A DNA stretch of 64,000 bases from Rhinopithecus roxellana. Lineage: Eukaryota > Chordata > Mammalia > Primates > Cercopithecidae. Below the pieces are notes generated by a model. It saw nothing but the letters and a program-made list of their open reading frames with translations, did no database searches and had not been told where the DNA came from. A program made the translations under genes and the position numbers. The stretch is taken from positions 126,034,235-126,098,234 of the forward strand of contig NC_044558.1 in the NCBI RefSeq assembly GCF_007565055.1, in the 5' to 3' direction. This document shows, one piece after another, positions 50,986 through 61,487 of the stretch (its first letter is position 1; each line of letters opens with the position of its first letter).

Positions 50986-51111
50986 CATCTCCCAGATGGC
51001 TCTGCGCCCAGTGCACATGTTGAATTTTATCTTTTACCATATCCCAGTGAAGTTCGTAGGAGGAAAACAAAATCTGTTCCAAAATGTACAGACCCCACTT
51101 ACAATGAAATT
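50986..51111 (+). CDS. PIK3C2G: PIK3C2G exon: middle of C2 domain
   Basis: This 126-nt exon (42 codons, phase 0 at both ends) lies between TTTGCAG and GTAAGT. It encodes HLPDGSAPSAHVEFYLLPY, then RRRKTKSVPKCTDPTYNEI. These match the C2 signature of a loop, a strand ending in LLP, a basic patch and the K-T-K...(N/D)P-x-(W/Y)-N-E motif before strand 4. Calcium-binding C2 domains normally have an Asp in an SDPYV-like element after the first loop; here the equivalent is SAHVE, so calcium binding by this domain looks weak or absent. The basic RRRK run could contact acidic lipids (inference). The exon can be skipped without frame shift. Confidence 0.92.
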
Positions 51112-51599
51112 GTAAGTATGAGTCATCTTTCGTCCAGTCATTTTGTATTTTTCTTACCATTTTTCAGCTTAACAACCAAATATGGAAAATTTGCAGTAAT
51201 TGGCAGCATTATTTCATGAAGGAAAGATATTTTCCGAAATAGTAGCAGTATGCTTATCACTCTTCTAGATGCTATGGGCACTGGAAAATACAGATTCTGC
51301 TTTCAAAGCTCTTATAAACCAATTTGCAAGTTGTGGCTAACCTCCAGCAAGAGCCAAGACTTGTTTTGCATATTAACGTTATTCCTGACTTCATCTTATT
51401 TTCTCTAACCTTATTCTCCTTTACCTGATTTTCCTTACCTAATAATTTCATCATATATTACCTTGGGTATAACAGTAAATCTCATAAAATCCCTTTTGAA
51501 AAAGTAAAAAATAAATACAAAATACAAATGGAAGTTAATGTATATTATAAATAGCTCTCTAATTTATTTGTAATGTGCAATTTGAACATTTAATTCTCT
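51112..51599. other. PIK3C2G: Intron 3 start, no recognised feature
   Basis: Plain intron DNA following the GTAAGT donor. The open stretch that runs through the donor (50932-51219) is read-through of the exon, not a gene. Confidence 0.6.
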
Positions 51600-52660
51600 A
51601 ACTTCTTTCTAAGGCAAGCTCCTACGTTTATTCTCTTGATTCCATCCTTTCCCATCTCCTCTGCACCTTGCTCAGCTCCTTATTTGTGTTCCTTTTCTTA
51701 TGGCTTTCTCATCCACAGGATCCTCCACTCGGAAATATTAAAAAACAAAAACAGAAAACTCCCCAACTCAGGCTTGCTAAGCAAATTTTCTTTCCCTCCC
51801 TATCACCTCCAAACTTTTCCAGAATTAACCCACATGACCTGCTTTCCTTTCATCTCTCCCTTTCACCCTTCAATGCTTTGCAATGTGGATTCTGACCTTT
51901 ATTGATAGGAGTCTATTGATGCCCCTTGAATAAAGTACTAACTGCCAAATCCAAAGAGCCCTCAGGTTCTCGTGCCTGGATCAGTTATACAGCAGCACTA
52001 CTGTCCACACCCCCATTCCTGAAATCTCCCTTTCACTTTTTGATTTGTACCTTTTCTTAATTCTCTTCTGTTTTTGCTACCTACTTTCTCATTTTCGTTC
52101 ATTGTTATTCTTTCTCTTAAAATATTATTGCTTGCTAAGTTACATGATCCACCTTCATCTCCTCTTCCTGTATATACTCCCACAATTATCTTGAGGATCC
52201 ACAAAGTTTTATCTATCACCTATAGGTAAGTTGCATCTGAATTGACTCCTAAAACCCTGGTTTCTGTCTCAAGCATTTTTGTTTTTTTTGAGATGGAGCG
52301 CCTCACTCTGTGTCAAGCAGGCTGGAGTGTAGTGGCACAATCTCAGCTCACCACAACCTCCACCTCCCAGGTTCAAGCAATTCTCCTGTTTCAGCCACCC
52401 AAGTAGCTGGGATTACAAGCTCCCACCACCACATCCGGCTAATTTTTGTATTTTTAGCAGAGACGAGGTTTGCCATGTTGGTCAGGCTGGTCTCAAACTC
52501 CTGACCTCAGGTGATCCGCCCGCCTCAGCCTCCCAAAATGCTGGGATTACAGGCGTGAGCCACCATGCCCAGCCTCTCTCACACTTCTACCTGATTACTG
52601 GAGAGCTCCATCTGAATGTCTCATAGGCACTTTTAGATCAGGTTTTCCTGCATTCATTCT
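51600..52660 (+). mobile_element. L2 LINE, interrupted by AluS
   Basis: Pyrimidine-rich, diverged L2 in + orientation: the flank after the Alu (52598-52650) reads GGAGAGCTCCATCTGAATGT, then CTCATAGGCACTTTTAGATC, which matches the conserved L2 ORF2 end. The left part up to 52275 is similar in style but more decayed. Confidence 0.55.
52276..52574 (-). mobile_element. AluS element, antisense
   Basis: TTTTTTGAGATGGAGCG start, GCTCACCACAACCTCCACCT, TGCCATGTTGGTCAGG and the ending GGCGTGAGCCACCATGCCCA. It has several mutations, fitting an older Alu than the AluYR copies. Confidence 0.92.
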
Positions 52661-52950
52661 TTCTTTTATAGATGGTACCTTTGCTGTCAAAACTAAGAAA
52701 CTCTTTGCCTAGCACTGAGTCTCAAAGATTTTCTCTTACATTTTTTTCTAAAAGTTGTACAGTTTTACATTTTACATTTAAGTACATTATCCATTTTGAG
52801 TTAAATTTTTAATAGAATGTGATGTTTAAGTCAAGGCTCTTTATTTCCCCACTGTGGATACCAATTATTCCAGCACTATTTGTTGAAAAGGCAATTTTTC
52901 CTCCACTGAATTTCTTTTGTACCTTTGTCAAAAATTAGTGGGGAATATTT
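52661..52950 (-). mobile_element. L1 ORF2 3' fragment, antisense
   Basis: Words such as TACATTATCCATTTTGAGTT, GCACTATTTGTTGAAAAGGC and TTTTGTACCTTTGTCAAAAA are complements of the L1 ORF2 C-terminal region. Confidence 0.75.
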
Positions 52951-53311
52951 GTGTTCTTATACTCTTTTTGTTGCCCCATACTTAGCCATATTTTCAGATC
53001 ACACCCGACAGCTTGTCATTCCCTGAATGGACTTTAGGATTTTGTGATAAAACTCTTGCCACCATTCACCTCTCTCTGCTCTTCTCTGCCTGCTTTGAGA
53101 CTGATCTCAGATGTGAACTCTGTGAACACTGTCACCTCGTGGACTCACACCACATTTATAATCCTTTCTTCAGTCCTACACAGTTTTTCCTCTAGTATAT
53201 CATAAACTTCTCCAGGGCGGGATAAATGTCTTATCCTGTTTAATATTTTTAACACTTATTTACCTCTAAAAAGATGTGTAATAAATATTCGGGGCAGTTT
53301 TATATGTGACA

Positions 53312-53313
<2 letters not shown>
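52951..53313 (+). repeat. Possible L2 3' end
   Basis: The part 53200-53290 (AAACTTCTCCAGGGCGGGAT, CTTATCCTGTTTAATATTTT, GTGTAATAAATATTC) resembles the L2 3' end. The first 250 bp are not assigned. Confidence 0.4.

Positions 53314-53359
<46 letters not shown>
53314..53359. repeat. (GT)23 microsatellite
   Basis: 46 bp of uninterrupted GT repeats. Confidence 0.98.
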
Positions 53360-53364
<5 letters not shown>

Positions 53365-54740
53365 GCAAATACATGTATATACTGCATATAGAGAGAGAAA
53401 GAGATTCTCTAAACTAGTAAGGAAAATTATTTTGACACTATCATTTGTCATGATGTCAACAGTGAGAAGTGTACACCTCCCAACAATGTATCACTGTTTC
53501 TTTTCACACTTTTTGAGTACAAGTCTTCATGCCTCACTATCGAGAAACTTCTCAGACCCTGTGCGAGGCGTGAGCATTTTCAGTATAAGAAAACATGTAA
53601 TAACAAGAAACCACTAACAATTCAGAATAATTTAAATAAACTTGTGTTTTATTTCAAGCTTTAGGTATTATAAGAAAACAGCAGTAAATATATATTCGTG
53701 GAAGATTATTTTATAATTCTTGGTGTGCACATAACTTTTCTGAGGGCTTGCAATAATCTAGGTCCTCACACATCCATACTCCACTGATTAAAAATCACTA
53801 CAAATCTTTCTCAATTGATCTATACTTGTCGCATGAATAGACACTTTATATTTTGGACACATTTTAAATTGCTTCAAAAACCATTGCCCATGCATAGCCA
53901 ATGCCGATCAGAACATAATCCAATCAAGCAGAAATTTGAAGTAGTGTATGCATAAGTGACAATTTTAGTAGTGTAGGCAATAGGACAGTAAGAGGTTTCT
54001 ACATCATATAAACAATTCTAGCAACGAAGCTGGTTGAATTCTAAGAGCCAAAAGGAAAAAAAGGCCACAATAGCTAATTTAATTTTTTTCACTCTGTGTC
54101 TGTATCAACACAACAAGAATATTTATAAGAAATGCAAAGAAGCACACTAGATTTTAACTCTGATTTTACTTTCTCTTGCTCTCAGTAGTGATGTAGGACC
54201 CCATCTTTGTGTCAAACTCCTCAGTCTCTTGTGTGCAACCTCAAGAACACCTTACTAGATGTCTTTCCCAATAAACCCAGTGCTTATTAGAGAGCCCAGT
54301 GAGTTATCACAGGGCATCTACCTTGTTTTAAACTTTTCCTCCGCTTCCGCCACCTCGCCGAGTACTGCTGCATCAACCACTCACCACAGCTGGGATTTCT
54401 CAACTGTAAAAGCCGTGTGCTGTTCTGTGAAGTGGGAGAGGATGACCTCACTCTCCTCTTTATATAAATCTCTTAGAGGAGTACAAAGAAGATATTACAT
54501 TGCATACCAATGTCTTACAAAGCCTTTTGTGAAAATAGTGAAAATAGTTCTTTTTATTTTTATTCCTATCCTCCTTTCTCTTTAATATCCAGAGATGAGA
54601 AAGGCTGGGTCGGGGACACAGACAAGTGACAGAGTCTCCACCCTTCACATACTGAGGCTTTGATGTAGGGCCAAGCTTGTCTATTTGACCCTTTGCAGAG
54701 TGAGCCCCATTAGGCTTCATCAGCAGTCTCCCTGAAAACC
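53360..54740. other. PIK3C2G: Intron 3, no recognised feature
   Basis: AT-rich DNA with one small CpG-bearing patch at 54340-54375 (CCTCCGCTTCCGCC, then CTCGCCGAG). The open stretch 54259-54585 has no domain. Confidence 0.5.
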
Positions 54741-54905
54741 CCTGTCATTTACAAATCCCAGTGATAGGCACGGCTGGTCTCAAGATGGGGCTGGGGCTGG
54801 GGGTGTGAGTGCTCAGGGAACTGCCATACAGCTTGAAGAAGCAGAGCTGAGATTCCGGGCTCCAAAGCCTCTTTCCACGCCATTACTTTTGCCATCTTGT
54901 TAAAA
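54741..54905 (+). repeat. MIR element (partial)
   Basis: AGAAGCAGAGCTGAGATTCC, GGGCTCCAAAGCCTCTTTCC and CACGCCATTAC match the 3' end of MIR. Confidence 0.6.
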
Positions 54906-55059
54906 ACCATCATTTTTCTCACAATTCATTAGAAATACAGAATTTCTACCCTATGACAAAATTACATGCTTATAATCAATATATTTTGTATATTGTAATC
55001 TTTTCTTATATATTATTCTGTTGTAAGGTATAAAGGGAAAATTAGAAAGAACAGAACAG

Positions 55060-55315
55060 GAATGTTCTATGCATTTTACATGCCTTAAAATATCCTGCAG
55101 AATATACAGTGATTACTTAGCACAATGCCAAGTATATGGCACACTCAGTAAGCTATAGTTATTGTTATCTGTGTTATAATCTTATTGTTACTTCAACGTG
55201 ATGAAAATTGTATTTGTAAGTGAAGACAACGTGACCCAGAAGTCACACAACTATATATCAAGCCCAGAACTGCCTGATTCCAAAGCTCATGGTTACCGCA
55301 CTACACTATGCTGTG
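55060..55315 (+). repeat. MIR-like elements (partial, one or two copies)
   Basis: The first part (55110-55160) has TTAGCACAATGCCAAGTA, and the second (55225-55312) has AGTCACACAACTATATATCA, AGCCCAGAACTGCC and CCAAAGCTCATGGTTACC. Both are MIR words. Confidence 0.55.
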
Positions 55316-55983
55316 TTATTCCTACCTGTCTCCACCCACAGAGTACTCCTGTTCTCACTTTTGAACTCTTTCTTTCATTATCCTGCCTCCTCTACTACTT
55401 CCCACAAGCACTAGCGACACTTCAGTTCCTATCTTGTTCTCATTTCAATCATGAAAATACACGTTAGAATTATTTACTAGACCCTTGTGTCAACTAATGT
55501 TCAGTACATTCTTGGAATGTTCCGTATATGTTAATGGATATGAATTACCTTAAGTGTTTTCTATTAGACATAATAATTCCAAACCCACACATTTAGTTAT
55601 TTGTCAGCAGGTAGTAAAGACTTAGCTCATGCCTACAGGTAAAAATTATTAGAAAGAGAAATTAAAAGAGCTATTTATTTTTGGTTCTGAGTATGTACCA
55701 GAACCATTTTTTTTTTTTTTTTGGTTCTGAATATGCAGAATATATATTAAATCCTTTGACGAAAGCTCTCAAAGAATATAATCGTCTCTGTACTTCGCTA
55801 ACATTAGCCACTAATTATTCTTTGCTCAGTTAAAAAGAGTACTTACTATTTAACAACATTATGAATGAGCCAAAGCAATTAGAATAAATATTTATCATCT
55901 ATAATGTGCAATGATTGCATGTTTATAAAACTTCAGTCACTTTTAAGAAAGTAACATTTCTTAATAAAACCGAGGGAAAAAAA
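55316..55983. other. PIK3C2G: Intron 3, no recognised feature
   Basis: Plain AT-rich DNA. At 55683-55735 a GGTTCTGAGTATG/GGTTCTGAATATG pair flanks a T17 run. Confidence 0.5.
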
Positions 55984-56105
55984 TAATAAAAAACTTTGGA
56001 ATTTAAAATAAATAAAGTAATAAAAAACTTTGGAATTTAAAATAAATAAAGTAATAAAAAAAACTTTGGAATTTATAATAAATAAAGTAATAAAAAACTT
56101 TGGAA
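55984..56105. repeat. 34-bp tandem repeat, 3.5 copies
   Basis: Units start TAATAAAAAACTTTGGAA and end ATAAATAAAG at 55984-56017, 56018-56051, 56052-56087 (two extra A) and a half unit at 56088-56105. Units 1 and 2 are identical. Confidence 0.97.
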
Positions 56106-56289
56106 GTTCAAATGTTTGTATTTTAACCAGGAAAGCAATTAATTCCTAAAGTCACTTCTTGAAGCTTTTAGCTTGCTAAATACCTGGGAGACTCAATTCT
56201 GTCTGGAAGGGTTTTCTCCAGTCAATTGATGCAAAATATTAAGAAACAACTGTTCCTTTTTGTGTATTTGATGGATCTTTTTCAGCTAT

Positions 56290-56420
56290 AATTTATTGAT
56301 GTCTAATATGTTCCAGGCTTTGTAGCAAGCCTTATATTCATTATCTCATTTCTTCCTCCCTATAATGCTAAAAGGTAAGGATTATCATCGTTATGCAAAT
56401 GAGAAAACACACAGTTGACA
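56290..56420 (+). repeat. MIR element
   Basis: TTTATTGATGTCTAATATGT, TATTCATTATCTCATTTCTT and GCAAATGAGAAAACACACAG match MIR or a related 'tailed' SINE core in order. Confidence 0.6.
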
Positions 56421-56769
56421 ACAGGTTCATGAAAATATAAATTATTGATATGTTTTTTAAAAACTTACAATTTATGACTTATTCATACAATTCACAGAGT
56501 CCTTAGCCAGATTTCCCCATTTTTCTGCATCATGTACAGTCACACTCTGAGGGTTCCTTTCTCTGTCTTCTCTGTAAAATAAGAGAGGAGTTCATCAGCT
56601 GAACATGATGCAGGAAGAAAAATGGAGAATAGTTCAGACAGTTCAAAATAGCCACTTAGAGAAAAGGAAAAGGAGTTTACTCTGAAGTCCTGGAAAGATT
56701 TCCAGGCAGCATTGGGTGTCCAGTTGTTAAAAAACATGAATTACAGTGGTAGGATTCTGAGATTTTTTT
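56421..56769. other. PIK3C2G: Intron 3, no recognised feature
   Basis: No gene or repeat recognised. Confidence 0.5.
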
Positions 56770-56781
56770 AAGGCAACTCTT

Positions 56782-57120
56782 TTTTTTTTTTTTTTTTTTT
56801 TTTATTTATTTATTTATTTTATTTATTTTTTTTTTTGAGACGGAGTCTCGCTCTGTCGCCCAGGCTGGAGTGCAGTGGCAGGATCTGAGCTTACTGCAAG
56901 CTCCGCCTCCCGGGTTCACGCCATTCTCCTGCCTCAGCCTCCTGAGTAACTGGGACTACAGGCGCCCGCCACATCGCCCGGCTAGTTTTTTTGTATTTTT
57001 TTAGTAGGGACGGGGTTTCACCGTGTTAGCCAGGATGGTCTCGATCTCCTGACCTCGTGATCCACCCATCTCGGCCTCCCAAAGTGCTGGGATTACAGGC
57101 TTGAGCCACCGCGCCCAGCC
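56782..57120 (-). mobile_element. Young Alu of AluYR type, long poly(T)/TTTA tail
   Basis: The left side has a T run followed by TTTA units and a second T run, then GAGACGGAGTCTCGCTCTG and a nearly intact body. The perfect 12-bp target duplication AAGGCAACTCTT is at 56770-56781 and 57121-57132. GGCTTGAGCCACCGCGCC appears near its 5' end. Confidence 0.95.
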
Positions 57121-57132
57121 AAGGCAACTCTT

Positions 57133-58115
57133 AAAATCCTTTATTATCCCAGGAAAACTCAATAGGTGAAATGGAATAATGTGAATGAGCAACACTAGAA
57201 AACTAAACCATAATCTCCTGTATGGAATGAAAGTAGAGGTAGCCAAGAACACACACATGGATCAGGGTAGACGGTATTCGCATATCAGATTGTATCTCAT
57301 GTCCTTTGATTGAACTTATTTACTTGTTAAGTGAATCATTATTCAGAGCCACTAGCAGATTGATCTGGAACTGAATTTCACTGATAATGTAATGAAAGGT
57401 AGGCCTATGCTGTGCAAAGTACTGGAAACTGAATCTATGCCCACAGGGGAGGCCGCCCAGTGAACTCAGAGGGCTGCCCTCTGAAGTCGTCTCCTCTGCT
57501 TCTTTTTGGCATATATTGAGAAAGTTTCTATCTTGTGTCTTGCCTGTAAAAAGCAAGCGAATTTGTAGCAGTATATGAAATTCCTTTTCTAAATGTGTTC
57601 TAAGACATTTCCCTGGTAACCATGCCAGCTTTCCACTCAGTTCTCTCCTCCTTTCATGATAAATAACTAATTTCTTTGCAGTAATATACCTTTACGTTGC
57701 TTTACCACTGCAAGTTGCCAATGGACCTGTAACTTACTTCCTGGACGTTATGAAAGGACAGCTGAACAGATCCCTTTTGAAAAAAAAAAAAAGTCACAAA
57801 AAAAAAACAAGACTTGAAACTGTATATAAAGCATAATTACAAGTCAGATTCTGAATCAGTGATTATATATAGAAAACAAAAAGAACATCAAAATGTTAAC
57901 TGTAATTATCTCCCAATGGTGAAAATTCCAATTATTTTCTTCCTTTTTGGTATTTTTTGTTTGTTGGTTTCATACAGATTTTATTTAATGAACGTGTATT
58001 CTCATAATTTAAAAATTAGCAATTTTGAATAAATAAAAGTAACCATAGTATTACTTCTGCACATGTACAAGAAAATATCATTGTGCCGCATTTAAGTAGC
58101 AAAGGGAAATCATAG
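57133..58115. other. PIK3C2G: Intron 3, no recognised feature
   Basis: Unique-looking DNA with an A-rich tract at 57780-57810. The small open stretches here have no recognisable domain. Confidence 0.5.
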
Positions 58116-58130
58116 AAATTGGTCTGTTTT

Positions 58131-58338
58131 ATGGTCACAAAGATGGGAAGCATAAAGACCGGGGATTCCAAAAGAGGGAAGAAGGAAGAAGGAGAACAAC
58201 AGTGGAAAAACTACCTGTTGGGGGCTATGTTCACTACTTGGGTAACATGATCATTAGAAGCCCAAACCACAGCATCACGCAATATACCCCTGGTACAAAC
58301 CTGCATGTCTATTCCCCTAAATCTAAAATTGAAAACAA
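58131..58338 (+). mobile_element. 5'-truncated L1 3' end with target duplication
   Basis: About 208 bp of L1 3'UTR (AAGATGGGAAGCATAAAGAC, GGGGGCTATGTTCACTACTT, CACGCAATATACCCCTGG, CTGCATGTCTATTCCCC) end in an A-rich tail. The 15-bp target duplication AAATTGGTCTGTTTT lies at 58116-58130 and 58339-58353. It lies 414 bp upstream of the last exon. Confidence 0.9.
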
Positions 58339-58752
58339 AAATTGGTCTGTTTTTCCTTAGTAACCTTCAACACAGAAGAATGATGTTCTTTTTTTATTTT
58401 TATGAATGCATAATAGCTGTACATATTTACGGGATATAAAAGGTGAATAATATTTAAATTTATTCCTAGAGAGTAATTTACCATCTTTCTAAATATAGAG
58501 TGGGCAATTCTTAGTAGAATCAGTAAATTCTAAGATTCTTACAAAAATAGCCTGTCATTAAACTCTGTTATGTTAGCAGAACCTTTAGCTTTTCAGAATA
58601 AAAGTTAGAAATAAAAGAGTCTGACATTAACCTATCTATGCCAGGGTACAAGATATTAGCAGCTAATTTTTTTTTTATTAAAAGCAATACTCAAAAAAGA
58701 GATGTATTTAAGCATTTCTGAATTATATTTTCATTATTTTCTCCCTTTTTAG

Positions 58753-58905
58753 GTAGTATATGATGAAGTCACAGAGCTCCAAGGACATGTCTTAATGCTT
58801 ATTGTGAAGAGTAAAACTGTATTTGTGGGAGCAATTAACATCCGACTCTGTAGTGTCCCACTCAATGAAGAAAAATGGTACCCATTAGGAAACAGTATAA
58901 TTTGA
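58753..58905 (+). CDS. PIK3C2G: PIK3C2G last coding exon: end of C2 domain and stop
   Basis: The acceptor CCTTTTTAG precedes 50 codons and a TGA at 58903-58905. The peptide starts VVYDEVTELQGHVLMLIV, runs through KTVFVGAINIRL and ends EEKWYPLGNSII. This is the last part of a C2 fold: strands 5-7, then the closing W-Y-x-L-G motif that is typical of C2 domain ends. The four exons together give 149 residues in one uninterrupted frame, with all junctions in phase. The protein therefore ends directly after the C2 domain, as expected for the class II gamma isoform; no tail follows. Confidence 0.92.
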   Translation, partial: VVYDEVTELQGHVLMLIVKSKTVFVGAINIRLCSVPLNEEKWYPLGNSII

Positions 58906-59175
58906 CCATTGCTATGAACATATGCATTATTCATTAACTACTGGCATTTTTTTTCACTTCTGGGCCTCTGAATCTCATAAGTAAGGCATCTTTGTTGTCA
59001 AAGATAGCACAGGGTATTAAGGACACCAAAAACATCAGAATTAGTCTTTTGTGTTGTTTATTTTCTACCTGTGCTTTCACTGTTTTTTTCATAATCTTTT
59101 CTCCTTCAGTGGAGTACTGATTGCATGAAATTTGATGTGTAAAATAATAAAAGACCTTCATTAAATGATTTTAAT
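58906..59175 (+). other. PIK3C2G: PIK3C2G 3'UTR (approximate end)
   Basis: The sequence after the TGA stop is unique and AT-rich, with no splice donor of note. The end is set about 20 nt after the first canonical poly(A) hexamer at 59146; longer forms using AATAAA at 59274-59279 are possible. The exact cleavage site is inferred. Confidence 0.6.
59146..59151 (+). promoter_or_regulatory. PIK3C2G: Poly(A) signal AATAAA for PIK3C2G
   Basis: This is the first AATAAA after the stop codon, 241 nt downstream of it. An ATTAAA follows at 59160-59165 and another AATAAA at 59274-59279. A T-rich and GT-containing stretch at about 59200-59222 may serve as the downstream element. Confidence 0.6.
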
Positions 59176-59756
59176 ATATTTTCAATTAAACATAGTTTTA
59201 CATTTGTTTTAATTGTGTGCCTACAGTTAAAAGCAGTATTTCTAATGTATTTTATAAGAAATACAATCATATAAATAAACCTCATCAATTAATTCAAGAT
59301 CTAGGTATACCTGTAATCAATTTTTAAAATTTAAATTATATATACCTATATACCTACTCATAATCTTATTTATTGAGGGAATTGGTATATTTCAGCAGAA
59401 TGCTGTATTATTTTCTATCAGAAAACCAAAACATAAATCCTGAAATCCTTAAATTCAATTGTTGGCAAAAACTTCTTTGTAGTTTTTCACCCTCTTCACC
59501 ACCAATCAATTCATTGTCACTGGATTTCTCCCACCCAGAGGCATGATTTAAACTTGGTTATGCCTGGACTCCAAGATCTGAAACTCTGAAACTCTCCCTT
59601 CTGATCAAATTTCTTATCTATGCACATTATTTTCCTTACTTCTCAACCTACTTTCATAGTCACCATTACCATGGCAAACTGTCCCACAGATTTCGACCTG
59701 CACAGTGGGCAAAATTTAATGCACTATGCCACATTCTTTAAAACAATCAAAAAAAG
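59176..59756. other. Intergenic, no recognised feature
   Basis: AT-rich DNA after the PIK3C2G 3' end. Confidence 0.5.
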
Positions 59757-59955
59757 TTTTTAATCTTGCTATTCAAATTACCGAAAAAATTTAAATCCCT
59801 GCTTATTCAATGTTTTCCTGTGTATGAGTGAAATAAAAAACTAAGCTTTTTCCCATCACCTCCTATATATCATATGAGCATGTAAATGTATTCATTGAAA
59901 ATTATTTGAGTGTGTGATATGAACTAATATGGGCTCATTTGAAATGCATGATCAC
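59757..59955 (+). repeat. Copy A of a 0.2-kb dispersed unit
   Basis: This copy matches 61252-61462 in the same orientation: ATTCAAATTACCGAAAAAAT, AATGTTTTCCTGTGTATGA, ATTATTTGAGTGTGTGATAT and AATATGGGCTCATTTGAAAT. I estimate about 75% identity with gaps. The family is not recognised. Confidence 0.8.
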
Positions 59956-59984
59956 GCAAGTCAAGTGAGCCCTTAATTCTGTAT

Positions 59985-61060
59985 GTTCTTAGTCCATTAC
60001 TCTCCCTTTCTGCTGGACGATTATACACCCTTCTCTCTGCTGAAACCTCAGCATCTCCTCCCTTAATCCTCACTCTCAGCTGATGGCATTGTTTCCTACA
60101 TCACTTAAAAATTAGAATCAGTCAAAAGAAACTGTCACAGACTTTCACGACTGCATCTACCCAGGTAAGCAAATTCCATGTTCCGCCTTTATGCTTATCA
60201 TCAGAGAAGAGCTACCCATGCTCCTATCCCAAACCAGTCTCCCAACTTGTACATTTGACCCCATCTCCTCTGACCTACTCCAAAACATTGCTACTGAAAT
60301 CCTCTTCTACTCAAAGCATCATTTCTGTACTGTCTACTGGGTAATTCTGGACAGCATGCAACCATGATGTTATGTCTTCCATCATAAAATTAAAACTTTC
60401 TCGTTACCCTGCTTCCCTGCCAAATGCTGACCCATTGCCCTGCTCCTCTTTGCAGCAAAACTCTTCAAAATGGTTGTCTTTACTGCCTCTGGTTTCTTGC
60501 CTCCAATTTTCTCTTAGAGCCATTATAAGCAGGTATTTGCTCCCACCATGTCAATGAAACTACTTTAGTCAAGATCACTACTGACCTCCAGTTAGCTAAA
60601 TCCAAAGGTTATTTTTCAGAACAATTCTAATTTACTTGTCAACAGTATTGGATACAATGAGTAAGTCTATCTTCCTGGATATATTTTCTTCATTTGACTT
60701 CCAATACCCTACATCCTCTTGTGCTTCCTTTTAGTTATAGTTTAGTTTAGCTTCGTTTCCTTTTTGTCTCTCCTTCTTAGTCTTCTGTGTGGGAGCATGC
60801 TCCTCTCCACCACTTCCAGTGCTGGAGTTTCCCAGGGCTCACCATTTGCTCCCCTTTCCCATCAAGCTTAACTCCTTTAATGATCTCATCTACTCTCAAG
60901 GCTTTAAATATCGTCTGAACACTGATGAGGATTCCCAGTTTTATAACTCCAACCCAGAATACCTCCCAGATTCCAGAGATGAGTAACAAATTACCAACTT
61001 AATATCTCCCTTGAATTGCTAATAAATATCCCAAACTCATATCTCCAGAAGTACACAGGG
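59985..61060 (+). mobile_element. L2 LINE ORF2 region (decayed)
   Basis: The order of words fits the L2 RT end: ATCACTACTGACCTCCAGTT, CAACAGTATTGGATACAATG, GAGTTTCCCAGGGCTCACCA, ATGATCTCATCTACTCTCAA, GGCTTTAAATATCGTCTGAA, CACTGATGAGGATTCCCAG and ATTTCCAG-like ends. No frame survives. Confidence 0.8.
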
Positions 61061-61193
61061 ATCAGGGAAAATATTAGGGTTCTTTTCCCCCAGACCTGTT
61101 TTATCCACATCCTTTCCCCTCCTAGTTGATGTCAAACCCATCGTTCAGTTGTTAAGAGCAAAAAACTTGAAGCTAACCCAAATTTCTCTCTAT

Positions 61194-61228
61194 ATGTGTG
61201 TGTGTGTGTGTATATATACACACACATT
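61194..61228. repeat. TG/TA/CA microsatellite with a perfect 24-bp palindrome
   Basis: (TG)n, then TATATATA, then (CA)n. Positions 61203-61226 are perfectly self-complementary around a TATATATA centre. Confidence 0.97.
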
Positions 61229-61251
61229 TTTTAAGAGAATTACTTAGGATT

Positions 61252-61462
61252 TTTTTTTTAATCCTTGCCCTTCAAATTACTGAAAAAAATGTAAACCCTT
61301 GCTAATTAAATGTTTTCCTGTGTATGAAAAAAATTAAGCTATTTTGTATGTTCATTTACATAACCATATAAACACATAAAAGTCTATACATGTATTAACT
61401 GAGAAATGTGAGTGCCTGATATGAGAGCTGATATGGGCTCATTTGAAATACATGAAATACGT
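61252..61462 (+). repeat. Copy B of the 0.2-kb dispersed unit
   Basis: Second copy of 59757-59955: CTTCAAATTACTGAAAAAAA, AATGTTTTCCTGTGTATGA and GATATGGGCTCATTTGAAAT. It lies between two TG/TA tracts. Confidence 0.8.
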
Positions 61463-61487
61463 GATATTTACATAACTGGAATATAAA

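Noticed and set aside
53266..53617. Frames across the (GT)23 tract
   Set aside because: The Cys-Val or Thr-His runs are translations of a microsatellite.
54259..54585. 108-codon open frame on the + strand
   Set aside because: No domain or conserved motif is visible, and it lies within an intron without splice signals that would fit PIK3C2G.
55984..56105. CRISPR-like repeat array
   Set aside because: The units are directly adjacent with no spacers, and the setting is a primate intron.
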